The translations under genes and the position numbers were made by a program. From Bacteroidales bacterium (GTDB lineage: Bacteria > Bacteroidota > Bacteroidia > Bacteroidales > UBA7960), in NCBI GenBank assembly GCA_003559475.1, contig PWLF01000268.1, positions 1 through 44,712 on the forward strand: DNA of 44,712 nt, in the 5' to 3' direction. Numbering within the stretch: position 1 is the stretch's first letter; the number at the start of each line of letters is the position of its first letter. The notes beneath the pieces are model-generated. The model searched no databases. It worked only from the letters and a program-made list of their open reading frames with translations, and was not told the DNA's origin. Shown here piece after piece: positions 33,803-42,973 of this stretch.

Positions 33803-33810
33803 CAAAAATA
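33803..33810 (-). promoter_or_regulatory. Possible -7 box for the barrel-like protein gene
   Basis: CAAAAATA on the plus strand reads TATTTTTG on the minus strand, an exact TAnnTTTG match about 105 bases before the ATG at 33700. No TTTG was found at the usual distance upstream. Confidence 0.35.
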
Positions 33811-34022
33811 ATATATTTAATATTAATGACCATATTTTATTGAAATTTAGTTTAATAAAAGCATATTTTAACCCTGCTTAATTAAATATATATAATTTGT
33901 TACAAAAAATTCCCTTAAAGATGAGCATGGTTTTCATTAGTGATATATATAAGGGCTAATGAAGGTTTTCTTATGGACGATTTGTAATTCAAAAAATATA
34001 AAAATTAGGGACGTTATTGATT

Positions 34023-34038
34023 ACATTTGTCCAAATGT
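34023..34038. promoter_or_regulatory. Perfect palindrome upstream of a promoter, possible operator
   Basis: ACATTTG and CAAATGT are exact inverted repeats with a 2-base centre (TC). The site ends about 90 bases before the -33 element of the 34205 gene. TGTCCAA, which overlaps its centre, occurs again at 34057-34063. A regulator binding site is possible but no regulator is known. Confidence 0.35.
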
Positions 34039-34128
34039 ATTACTTGACAAGCAAAATGTCCAACAAAATTATTTTGAAAAAAAACATTGAAAATCTTTTA
34101 ATTTATATTTTTAAGTAGGATATATTAT

Positions 34129-34159
34129 TTTGAAGTTCAGTAAAAAAAATATAATTTTG
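34129..34159 (+). promoter_or_regulatory. Bacteroidota-type promoter for the 34205 gene
   Basis: TTTG at 34129-34132 and TAATTTTG at 34152-34159 are separated by exactly 19 bases, a full match to the Bacteroidota consensus. The start site would be near 34165, giving a leader of about 40 bases. Confidence 0.78.
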
Positions 34160-34204
34160 TGTTATATTATTTAAAATTATTATTGTTAAACTAAACTAAA
34201 AAAA

Positions 34205-34843
34205 ATGAAGTATTTTAAAAAAGTAGTTATTTTATTAATAGCATTGTTATTAGTGCCAAATATTTCAAAATCACAATCTGTAGAAGATGTTTTTGAGTCT
34301 AATGAAGTAGTATGGTTTGGTCTTGACTTTTCTAATGCCAAAATGGTTGGACCTGAAGGATTTAGAGATCCGGATGAGGTTGTAAGAAGGTTCTTTCGCT
34401 CATGGAATAGTCTTGTGCCTAATGAATCAAACAAGTATGACATTAAAAAGTTTTTTAGAAAAGAAAATGTTGAGTATGATTTGAGTGTTGTTACAAAAAG
34501 AAATTCTGATGTTGATCCGGATGAATTAGTTATTGAGTCTTTTGAAACACATGAAATTTCTAAGGAGACGATACAGTCAATAATAAGTGAATATGAAACT
34601 GAAAAGAGCGGATTAGGGTTGGTTTTTATTATTGAAACTTTTAATAAAACAGAAGATATTGGAACGATGTATGTGACCTTTTTTGATATTGATACTAAGA
34701 AGGTGCTATTATCGAAAAAGATGTCCGGAGAAAGTGGAGGATTCGGGTTAAGGAACTATTGGGCACGTTCTTATTATAATGTGATGATGGATTGTGAAGA
34801 TGAGTATCTCAAATGGAAAGAAGAATATATATCTAAAGAATAA
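34205..34843 (+). CDS. Exported protein of unknown function
   Basis: This 212-residue protein has a clear signal peptide (MKYFKKVVILLIALLLVPNI, cleavage near SKSQS). The mature part begins VWFGLDFSNAKMVGP and has FRDPDEVVRRFFRSWN, then a mixed alpha/beta region with GLGLVFIIETFNKT-like strands and TMYVTFFDIDTKKVLLSKK, and ends with RNYWARSYYNVMM. There is no lipobox and no T9SS tail, so it is probably periplasmic. I do not recognise a named family, though the pattern of a strand-rich domain commenting on its own conversion of state (FDIDTKKVLLSKKM) recurs in Bacteroidota proteins of unknown function. It stands alone: its own promoter precedes it and a hairpin follows it. Confidence 0.8.
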   Translation: MKYFKKVVILLIALLLVPNISKSQSVEDVFESNEVVWFGLDFSNAKMVGPEGFRDPDEVVRRFFRSWNSLVPNESNKYDIKKFFRKENVEYDLSVVTKRNSDVDPDELVIESFETHEISKETIQSIISEYETEKSGLGLVFIIETFNKTEDIGTMYVTFFDIDTKKVLLSKKMSGESGGFGLRNYWARSYYNVMMDCEDEYLKWKEEYISKE

Positions 34844-34867
34844 TAAACAATAGTTGATTTTTTTGCT

Positions 34868-34898
34868 AAGGAGTTGTCTTTTTAAAGTCAGCTCCTTT
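34868..34898 (+). terminator. Probable terminator of the 34205 gene
   Basis: AAGGAGTTG (34868-34876) pairs with CAGCTCCTT (34889-34897), nine pairs including one G-T, with TTTT following on the plus strand. It lies 25 bases after the stop and just before the end of the convergent sprA gene. The minus-strand side lacks a T-run. Confidence 0.65.
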
Positions 34899-34904
34899 TG
34901 CATT

Positions 34905-37900
34905 TTATATAAGCATAAACCTTAAACTAATTCCTGCATGAATATTAGATGTGGGGAATTGTTCAGAGATAAATGGTTCAGATATTCTATGATCATAAAA
35001 TAGTCTGAGATTAAGTTGTGGGCTTAATTCATAATCCGCGGAGAAGTTGATTGACATGTTCTGTTGTCCTGCCGATGGGGTATTTTGGTCTTCATTAATT
35101 TTTCTTAGTACCGTTCTGTTATTTCGTATTGCTAAGTCTATTCTAAGTATTAAATCACTCTCAACTTGTCGGCTTCCGCTTGCTTGTCTAACAGTAAATG
35201 CCAGGTTTTCAAATCTATATCCGGAGCCAATAATCAGTTCTCTTGAATTAACATCAGTTATTTGATTATTGGCAAAGCTAAGTGAAATATTTCTGGATGT
35301 ACGATATTCAAATCTGGTTAGCAGGTTATTTTGCCATGTTAAATCAAAATTAATAAGAGGATTAAATTGTTCAGTTATAGATACTTGACCAATTTCATAT
35401 TCCGGTATAAAGTTCCCGGAAAATTCATCAAATGTTGATGATGCTCCATTGATTTCAAAATAGTCGTGGTTACTTTGAAAAGTTCCAATATTAAAACTTG
35501 ATCGGTAGCCGTGAGTAATAGTTGCGGAGCGTACGTACCTTGCAATAAAATCTATTTTAGTAAGGTCGCTGTATGTCACTTGCCAGTTTGGCATTGGAAT
35601 TTTCATAAATGGGCTGAGAGGAGAGTCTTTTGATGCGTCATAACCTCCATAAGTTGCAATAAATGAACTTATTAATACTTCTTGAGAGTTAGCGCCATAA
35701 CCTGTGGGAAATTCTGTAGTATCGCAATATGATCCATCCCAATTCGGGTTTTCCTCAGCAAGTCTTTGCGCAATGACATAGCGATTATCTTTAAAATTTT
35801 CAAAGTTTTCTGAAGTATGACGTCTTTCGTCAACTTCATCAAATATAGTTCTTATAGATAAAAAGGAAATGCTATAACTTCCGGTTTCCCTGGGGCTATA
35901 TGATCTTATATTTCCTTGCGAATCAGCCTCATAGTATTCGGAATATCCACTTGTTGAATTGCGCATAGCAGAAAAATCAACTCTTAATCCCGGCAGGGGC
36001 TCAAAAGTTGCTCTACCTGTGATATTTTCATTTTTATTTGTTAAGTATGCAGTATTTAATACTGTATCCATTTTGAGCCACCCGCTCATTGCAGCTTCAC
36101 TTCTTATGTCTTTTTGGCTGCCAAATATAAAACCTAATCCCGGAGCCCCTGAATCCCAATTTTGACCAATTATTTGTGGTGAAGGCTCAAATCCGGGTAA
36201 TCTAGTTCCATGACTTGCAGAGTAATTTATTCCAACATTTCTTAATCCCATCATAATTCTTAATGTGCGATCCGTTATTTCTTTGAAATAGTTTGTTGGT
36301 TCATCTTCCTCCTCCTCTTCATCTTCCTCATTTCTTCTAGCAGGGGTTTGCCTTTGCCCCCTTGATCTGTCTTTTTGGTTAATATCTCTAAGATAGTCTA
36401 TCTTGTTATAAAGGTTAACTAAATTTCCGTTAATATTTAGGTTCTTAGTGTTAGAGTTTTCAATAGTGTTTCCTAACTGTTGAGCTGATAGAGGAGCTGC
36501 CTCCCAATTGTAATTTGCAGAATATCGAGCATTTGCATTTACCCAGTCAAGAAGTGGAAGACGGTTTATGGGTATATTATAAGACAGGTCAACTTTTTGA
36601 TTGAAGAAAGTTGTTCTTCCGAAGTTTTTAATATTTTGCATTATAGAGTCCCTAATTATGTGATAATCTTCATCACCCCTGTCAACACGACCCTGAGGTT
36701 CATCAACTCTTGCATTATTTTGCGCAGAATAAACAAGTTCTAAATTTCTCGTGAGGTCCCATCTCATATCATAGAATCTGTCCCAATTAAAACTTTTTAC
36801 ATAATTTGGCTCAATAATAATAAAATGTTCACTTTTGTTACGCATTAAAGATTCATTATATCCCCTATCCATGTTAGTTCTAAAGCCAAGCATTTTAGGT
36901 TTATAGTAAAAATTAAAGTCTCTTATTAGCCTTAGGAAATCATGACTAAGGAATCCTATATCGGAGAAAGGAGTTATATTCTCAGGGGATGTAGTGTAAT
37001 TATATCCTATACTTCCTCTGTAGTGTTTATGTATATCATATTCAATATCAGGGCTTCTAAAAAATATTTCAGTATAAGCAAAACTTAAATCAAAATTATC
37101 AATACTCCAGAGTCGTATAGGCGTTTCTCTATCTAATCTTCTTTTAGATACGTTAGTAAAATTAATGCTTTTTCGTTGTTCAAAGTCTTGGGCTAATTCT
37201 CTTATTGAGTCTCTTTCAGCTTTTGTTTCATAAGATTCAAGGTCTTCTTCAAACAATAGATCAGGGTTAAGGGGATTATATTGAGGATTACTAACAGATT
37301 GACCGTAGTTAAAGTGCATAGGTATTCTTAATCCCATATCTTCAGGGAAGAATCTTCCTAGTTCTAAATTAGTTGATATATCGTATGTTGTATATTGTTC
37401 TTTTTGTCTTTCACTAACTCTTTGCTCAATAGATCCATATCCTGGAGTGCTCATCATTCCTGACAGAGAAAGATTTCCCAAATCAGCCAAATTTGTGTTT
37501 ATTCTACCTGAAGCTGCCCAACCGCTTTCATCATTAAACTCATACAATCTAAGCTCATTAACCCATATTTCGGCAGATTTTGGTAATCCGTCATTTCTGG
37601 GGTCATTCATAGTTTTTTTAGGATTTCTTACTCCAATCATTATAACTTTTACATCACTTAAGGTAGGATTTCCAATAATTGTAATTCTATTATTACCGTC
37701 TTCTCTGGTAAATGGTCTGTTAATATGGACGTTAGAGTTTGACTCGCGAGATAAAGTATTTCTTTCAATTTTTAAATTTTGAAGTTTTTCAAGATAAATA
37801 TCAAATTCATTTTCTCTTGGCCAAACATCTTCCGGGTGGCTTGCCCCCCAAGGAGTTGCTTTCATGGGTGCTTCATATTCATAGTAGTTTTGGGAGAAGT

Positions 37901-40900
37901 CAGAACCCATACGAATAAAAACTGTAAGGTCATCATCTTTTAATTCATCTTCATTTCCAACAGCTTCAGCGTGAGCGAACATCCTAACTCTTCTATATTG
38001 ACGCATGTCAAGGTCAGCTCTTTTATAAACAGCTCTAGCGTCTCCATCATCAAGATTTTGAACCCTCATTGCTAAAGATTGTTCGTTCCTTTGCTTTAAT
38101 GCTGTAGTTCCTAAATCTACTTCTCTTTCAACTCCCGGTGGTAGAACATAAGGTATAGGACTACGATGCGCATTTTCTTCAATATTTACAGTAAAAACAT
38201 CAAAAGCTGTCTGGTCATCATCAATAGGCACATATTCTCCCGGAGAAGTCAGTGAGCGGTCAAATATCCTCCAGTCACCTCTTATAAGTTCAAGTGTTGC
38301 AAAACGACAAACAATTGGATCTTCAAAATTTTTAAAAAACATTCGCATGAAACGAATAGATTGAAAGTTGTCTATTCCGTTAATAGCTTGTCTGTCGGGA
38401 TCTCTCAGAGGTATTTTAAATTGATACCAGGTAATTACATCCGTTTGTCCACTTTTCAAACGTACGGATGCTTCTCTTTTATCTGTAATATAATTTTCGC
38501 CGACAACCATATCTTCAGGTCTTAGACTAACTCTGTATTGAAAATATCTTTCAGATTCATTTAATGTTCCGTCTCTGTTTATATCTTCAGTATTTGGTCT
38601 GTTAGTTGCAGCTGTTGGATAATCTTCGGGGGATTGTTCAGATGTTGGACTATTCCCTTCCGGTGCATTAAATCGTTTATATCTTTCAAGAATAGTTGCT
38701 TCATTTGCATCGTGTACAGAGCTTCTGTAATACTTGAAATTATCAGCAGAAGGATCATCATAAGCTTGAATATATGCGGGGCTGTTAACACCATGAGTTG
38801 TAGCGATAACGTCAAGGAAGTCGGAAAAGAAATCCCTTTCATCTTCCGTACTCAATCCATCCAACCCAACATCTTGGTATTGTCTTGATTGAGGGTCGTT
38901 ATCAAATGCGTTGGTAATATCTTGTTGGGTTGGTACTCTACCCCAAATAGTTGTATCAACATTTACCACTTCTTCATCAATAGGAAGTCCGTTTTCGAAA
39001 CTTTTTCTTCCATCTCTCAAAACATCTTCAGAAATGTCTCCAAGGTTAAAATATAAGTCTCCTCCGGAATGATCTTCATCATATACGAAGGGGTCCATCA
39101 TCCAAAATTCAATATATTCAATATTAGCAGCTTCGAAGTCGGTATTTCTAAGACCTCTCATTATCCCACCCCACCTCGTTTCAGGAGCGTTAAGGTAACC
39201 ATCTTCACCAATACCTTGACTATATGCTGATGGGGTAGTATCATAGTTATAAGGGGCTCTTTCACTAGGATAATAAGCCATATTAAGCACAGGAATAGGA
39301 GCAGGCAAGCCTGTTGGACTTTCTTTATTTGGCCAAAGTTCGGTTTCCAATACTTCTCTTACAAAATGGTTAGATTGTTGGTCTTCATCGTTTCTGATAT
39401 GTGTTGGAGTTAGATTGTCATTTCTAACAAATAGAGGGTCAATAATGTACCATGCAAGAAGAGCAGCATTATATCTAAAAGCTAGTTCTGCTCCAGGAGC
39501 TCCTTCAGGAAACATATCAGGAGAAGTTTGATTTTGAGGTGTTGAAGCAAGATGCCATGATTGAACATCTTTTAAGTTTATTGCTGATTTGCTCGCTTCA
39601 AAATCATCAATATATGCAGTTCCTTTGCCTTCAATATATCTTGAAGTCCCGGGAATAAAATGCGCAAATTCTCCTTCAAATGTAACTCTTGAAGTCGTAC
39701 TTGTGCTGTAAAAAGGAATTCTGTCTAATAATCTGGTAATTTGCCTAGATTCGGTACTGTATGTAGTATTTAGCCCCCAAACAGTATTTGCTAATGGCTC
39801 ATCTCCGAAACTAACTTTTTGAGTTAATGGTCTTTCTGTAAGTCTTAAAATAGTTCCACCGATATTAAAGTTATCAGATATTCTATGGTCAACATGAGTT
39901 CCTATGAGTGTTTTGGTTTTCATGCCAAAAAGGTCACTACTTTCTAGGGATATTCTAATAGGCGCACCTGAATTTAGCACTCCTTCATTGATAATTTGTA
40001 CACGACCTAGAGAATAGTCAACTGTGTAGTCTACGTCTTCTGTTAATGTTCTTCCTCCGGCTGTAACAACAACTGAGCCTTCAGGAATATTCATAGCATT
40101 GAGGTTTATTTCGCTTCCGGATTCCGATTTGTATGTTCCTTCAATAAAAAATCTGTTTTGTTCAGGATATTGTTGAGCTCTGTATTTTGTTGTAGTGTAT
40201 AACGAGTCGAATGCATATTTGTCGCCCAAATCATCATCTTCAAGTTTTTTTCTCAAGTGAGAGCCAAAAGGCTCAACAACCGGAAAATAAATTCGTCCGT
40301 TTGAAGACTGTATTGTACCACCTTGAGTAGCGGCATTGTCAATAAAATCAAATACTCCATCCGGATGAGGGTCAAGCTGGGTGTTAAGTCTGTCAAGCCC
40401 CATAACTCTAATAAGTGGTTGCCCTTTTACAGGTCCTTCATTCAAAAACCCTACAGGAACGCCAAGCTCTTCGCAATTATATAAAATGTTTAATCTAAAA
40501 TCTTGTCTGTTAACTTGGAAAGCCCCAATATGATAAACGTTTTTCATCATCAAGTCCCACATTGGAATGTTAGTATTAACAGATGTGCTTTTAAGCATTT
40601 TTACAATAAGTGATTGAGGAGCTGAGATATCTTTAGAAAATTCACCTACTCTGAATGTTTCATCTTGACCTATAAGTGTATATTCAAAAGCTACCGCAAG
40701 TACTTGATCTGGGTTAAGTGTACGGTTTAAGGTAATAAAACCAAGTTTACTATTAAAAGAATATTCGTTTGGTTTTAGTCTTCGAGCGTTTTCAATGTTT
40801 TCATAATCAACTCCGGAGATAAAGTCGTGTTGTGATAAATAGCTGCTAACATTAGAAATATTTCTAATTGGGCTATCTCTCATCATTTGATATAAATTAT

Positions 40901-42101
40901 TAGCTTGATTAGAAGGAGCTCCTTCTCCGAGCCCGTTAAGCATGTCATTATAAGGGTCAGGTTCTCCTAAGTCAGCAAATGCTACAATATTTCTGTTTTC
41001 TTCTGTAGCTGCTCCAACGTCAGCTACCCATACTTCAATTCTTTCAATATTTATGTTTGAGCTGATAACAGGTAGTGTTGAAAGAGCATGGTCATAATGG
41101 TCTCTAAAATATTGAGCTAAAAAGAAATGTCGGTTTTCTTCATAATCATCAACGTTGACTTCAAATTCGCTAACTTGTGCGCCTCCCGTTACTTCTATAG
41201 TTTGAGATTCGGTTTTTTGCTGTGACAGTACGTTTGTTATGGTCGTATTTCCAAATTTCCATTGTGTCTTTATTCCAAATAATCCTTGACTCCCGGTAAT
41301 AAGTGAACCCGGGATAGGCAAAGTTATATCTCCGGCTTCAACAAGTTGAAGTATATCATCTTCAGTACCTCTATACTCTAATTTTAATTTATTTTCAAAA
41401 TCAAAAGTAGCCTCAGTATTATAGTTGCTACCAATATTTATTTTTTCTCCAATTTGGGCATCAACGCTAACCTGAATGTTTTGTTGAAAATCAAAGTTTG
41501 TTTGTCTCCTTCTTCTTTCATCAAGAGCCGGGTCTTCTCGTTTATTGGATAATACGCCGAAAGTAAGTTCTGCAGAACCTGTGGGTCTTATATCTATCGT
41601 GCTACCTCCAAAAATTCTGTCAAAAAGTTCGCTACTGATATAGAGTTCTGGTATAATTCCTTCGCGTCCTTGGAAATCTTGAGGTTTAGATTTTTCTTGC
41701 CAATACTTTCGCATGGCTTTGTCCATATCATAATCCATATAATCTTCGAAGCTCATCACGGTGGGGCGACCAACTATTCTATCTCCGACTTTACGAACTT
41801 TAAGATATTGATTAGTTTCGGGATCATAAATTATTTCAGTTGTAACGTTTGGTGGATCATCAAGCATCATGCTTGGATTAACCGGATTATTTTGAGGGGG
41901 TAGTTCGGAGCCACTTTCGTCTCCTTCATTTATTGGAGTTTCATTAGATGCATTTTCATAATATGCATAGTATATATAACCATCTTCAAAATTTTTGAAA
42001 GCATTATTTTTGCTATTTGCAAAAGTACATACTTGCAAAAAAAATGTAGAAATAATTAATATTGTAAAAAAAAGAATATGAGTTTGCTTTAATTTATGCA
42101 C
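34905..42101 (-). CDS. sprA: T9SS outer-membrane translocon protein SprA
   Basis: This 2398-residue protein matches SprA in length and pattern (Flavobacterium johnsoniae SprA is about 2400 residues). SprA is a very large single-chain beta barrel that forms the outer-membrane pore of the type IX secretion system. The N-terminus has a signal peptide (about 9-29). A segment with MSFEDYMDYDMDKAMRKYW, typical of SprA near residue 120, follows, then GSTIDIRPTGSAELTFG and DVSVDAQIGEKINIGSNYN-like strands. Conserved later parts include VTFEGEFAHFIPGTSRYIEG and KGTAYIDDFEASKSAI. The protein ends in aromatic, strand-like sequence (HAGISLRFMLI). An acidic low-complexity patch (EEDEEEEEDEP) occurs near residue 1935. 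At least three cargo proteins with T9SS tails are encoded in the same window. ruvA lies 88 bases upstream. Confidence 0.96.
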   Translation of the reverse strand: MHKLKQTHILFFTILIISTFFLQVCTFANSKNNAFKNFEDGYIYYAYYENASNETPINEGDESGSELPPQNNPVNPSMMLDDPPNVTTEIIYDPETNQYLKVRKVGDRIVGRPTVMSFEDYMDYDMDKAMRKYWQEKSKPQDFQGREGIIPELYISSELFDRIFGGSTIDIRPTGSAELTFGVLSNKREDPALDERRRRQTNFDFQQNIQVSVDAQIGEKINIGSNYNTEATFDFENKLKLEYRGTEDDILQLVEAGDITLPIPGSLITGSQGLFGIKTQWKFGNTTITNVLSQQKTESQTIEVTGGAQVSEFEVNVDDYEENRHFFLAQYFRDHYDHALSTLPVISSNINIERIEVWVADVGAATEENRNIVAFADLGEPDPYNDMLNGLGEGAPSNQANNLYQMMRDSPIRNISNVSSYLSQHDFISGVDYENIENARRLKPNEYSFNSKLGFITLNRTLNPDQVLAVAFEYTLIGQDETFRVGEFSKDISAPQSLIVKMLKSTSVNTNIPMWDLMMKNVYHIGAFQVNRQDFRLNILYNCEELGVPVGFLNEGPVKGQPLIRVMGLDRLNTQLDPHPDGVFDFIDNAATQGGTIQSSNGRIYFPVVEPFGSHLRKKLEDDDLGDKYAFDSLYTTTKYRAQQYPEQNRFFIEGTYKSESGSEINLNAMNIPEGSVVVTAGGRTLTEDVDYTVDYSLGRVQIINEGVLNSGAPIRISLESSDLFGMKTKTLIGTHVDHRISDNFNIGGTILRLTERPLTQKVSFGDEPLANTVWGLNTTYSTESRQITRLLDRIPFYSTSTTSRVTFEGEFAHFIPGTSRYIEGKGTAYIDDFEASKSAINLKDVQSWHLASTPQNQTSPDMFPEGAPGAELAFRYNAALLAWYIIDPLFVRNDNLTPTHIRNDEDQQSNHFVREVLETELWPNKESPTGLPAPIPVLNMAYYPSERAPYNYDTTPSAYSQGIGEDGYLNAPETRWGGIMRGLRNTDFEAANIEYIEFWMMDPFVYDEDHSGGDLYFNLGDISEDVLRDGRKSFENGLPIDEEVVNVDTTIWGRVPTQQDITNAFDNDPQSRQYQDVGLDGLSTEDERDFFSDFLDVIATTHGVNSPAYIQAYDDPSADNFKYYRSSVHDANEATILERYKRFNAPEGNSPTSEQSPEDYPTAATNRPNTEDINRDGTLNESERYFQYRVSLRPEDMVVGENYITDKREASVRLKSGQTDVITWYQFKIPLRDPDRQAINGIDNFQSIRFMRMFFKNFEDPIVCRFATLELIRGDWRIFDRSLTSPGEYVPIDDDQTAFDVFTVNIEENAHRSPIPYVLPPGVEREVDLGTTALKQRNEQSLAMRVQNLDDGDARAVYKRADLDMRQYRRVRMFAHAEAVGNEDELKDDDLTVFIRMGSDFSQNYYEYEAPMKATPWGASHPEDVWPRENEFDIYLEKLQNLKIERNTLSRESNSNVHINRPFTREDGNNRITIIGNPTLSDVKVIMIGVRNPKKTMNDPRNDGLPKSAEIWVNELRLYEFNDESGWAASGRINTNLADLGNLSLSGMMSTPGYGSIEQRVSERQKEQYTTYDISTNLELGRFFPEDMGLRIPMHFNYGQSVSNPQYNPLNPDLLFEEDLESYETKAERDSIRELAQDFEQRKSINFTNVSKRRLDRETPIRLWSIDNFDLSFAYTEIFFRSPDIEYDIHKHYRGSIGYNYTTSPENITPFSDIGFLSHDFLRLIRDFNFYYKPKMLGFRTNMDRGYNESLMRNKSEHFIIIEPNYVKSFNWDRFYDMRWDLTRNLELVYSAQNNARVDEPQGRVDRGDEDYHIIRDSIMQNIKNFGRTTFFNQKVDLSYNIPINRLPLLDWVNANARYSANYNWEAAPLSAQQLGNTIENSNTKNLNINGNLVNLYNKIDYLRDINQKDRSRGQRQTPARRNEEDEEEEEDEPTNYFKEITDRTLRIMMGLRNVGINYSASHGTRLPGFEPSPQIIGQNWDSGAPGLGFIFGSQKDIRSEAAMSGWLKMDTVLNTAYLTNKNENITGRATFEPLPGLRVDFSAMRNSTSGYSEYYEADSQGNIRSYSPRETGSYSISFLSIRTIFDEVDERRHTSENFENFKDNRYVIAQRLAEENPNWDGSYCDTTEFPTGYGANSQEVLISSFIATYGGYDASKDSPLSPFMKIPMPNWQVTYSDLTKIDFIARYVRSATITHGYRSSFNIGTFQSNHDYFEINGASSTFDEFSGNFIPEYEIGQVSITEQFNPLINFDLTWQNNLLTRFEYRTSRNISLSFANNQITDVNSRELIIGSGYRFENLAFTVRQASGSRQVESDLILRIDLAIRNNRTVLRKINEDQNTPSAGQQNMSINFSADYELSPQLNLRLFYDHRISEPFISEQFPTSNIHAGISLRFMLI

Positions 42102-42189
42102 TCAAAAAATATTTTTAATACTACCAATAAATTAATTTAGTGAATGAGTACATATATGCATAAACAAAAATTTTAGTTATTAATAAATT

Positions 42190-42780
42190 TTATAGTCTCT
42201 TTAATGCTTCTTTAACGAGATTTTCAGCAGAAAGGTTTTGCATTTCCTGAGCATTCATTAATTTGTTTAGTACTTTTTCAGCTGAGTTTTTAGCAAAACC
42301 AAGCATTACTAAAGCAGATAACGCTTCATTACGAATGGTATTGTTTAAAGCAGGAAAAAATTCCTCTTTTAGGTCAGACTCCTTCTTTAATTTATCCTTA
42401 AGGTCAACAACAACTCTTTGTGCTGTTTTTGCCCCAATTCCTTTAACAGATTGCAAAACCTCTGCTTGTCCTGCTAATATTGCTTCATTTATCTCATTTG
42501 GTGAATATGATGATAGAATTACTCTTGCAGTATTAGGACCAACGCCGGATACAGATATTAAATGCTTAAAAAGTTCTTTTTCTGATTCAGAAATAAAACC
42601 ATATAATGAAAAGGCATCTTCTCTTACTGAAAGGTGAGTGTATAATTTTAAATCACCACTTTCAGGAATTTTTGAGTGAGTATATAATGATATGTTTATC
42701 ATGTACCCTATGCCATTACAATTAATTATAACATAAGCAGGATTCTTTTCGCTAATTTCACCTTCAATGTATGAGATCAT
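42190..42780 (-). CDS. ruvA: Holliday junction branch migration protein RuvA
   Basis: This 196-residue protein is RuvA, which binds four-way DNA junctions as a tetramer and directs the RuvB motor. The N-terminal OB domain begins MISYIEGEISEKNPAYVIIN. Two helix-hairpin-helix motifs follow, visible as SVSGVGPNTARVIL and SVKGIGAKTAQRVV. A charged linker then leads to the C-terminal RuvB-binding domain (NEALSALVMLGFAKNSAEKVL). Length is normal. It sits between the malic enzyme gene and sprA, an order I recall from several Bacteroidota genomes. The ATG at 42780 is the only sensible start, since MISYIEG is the usual opening of the protein. Confidence 0.95.
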   Translation of the reverse strand: MISYIEGEISEKNPAYVIINCNGIGYMINISLYTHSKIPESGDLKLYTHLSVREDAFSLYGFISESEKELFKHLISVSGVGPNTARVILSSYSPNEINEAILAGQAEVLQSVKGIGAKTAQRVVVDLKDKLKKESDLKEEFFPALNNTIRNEALSALVMLGFAKNSAEKVLNKLMNAQEMQNLSAENLVKEALKRL

Positions 42781-42825
42781 TATTCTGTAAGTTATTTAGT
42801 TTTCCAAAACACTGAAAAAACCATT

Positions 42826-42904
42826 CTTTTCTCGCAAAGTGCCTAAAAAATCAGAACTTTGCATAATTATTCGTACAAATATTTAGTGCGCTTTGCGAGA
42901 AAAG
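42826..42904. repeat. Intergenic palindromic element (long inverted repeat)
   Basis: CTTTTCTCGCAAAG (42826-42839) and CTTTGCGAGAAAAG (42891-42904) are exact 14-base inverted repeats, extended inward by three more pairs including one G-T. The 45-odd bases between arms are AT-rich. It lies between the end of the malic enzyme gene and the start of ruvA. Similar TTTGCG-type palindromes recur between genes in some Bacteroidota, so it may be a dispersed repeat or a transcript-end structure. It has GC-richer arms than its surroundings. Confidence 0.75.
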
Positions 42905-42973
42905 ATGTACTTTAAAATTTTAAGTTAATATCTTGTTTTTTAAACTATTAAGTTATTTTTATTTATTATTTTC

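Larger units (their letters stand above)
33701..34204. other. Divergent intergenic region with palindrome and promoter
   Basis: These 504 bases are AT-rich. They hold a possible minus-strand -7 box (33803-33810, TATTTTTG on the minus strand), a perfect palindrome at 34023-34038 and a strong plus-strand promoter at 34129-34159. TGTCCAA occurs twice (34029-34035 and 34057-34063). I see no convincing small gene or structured RNA; the segment 33900-34020 is unexplained. Confidence 0.5.
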
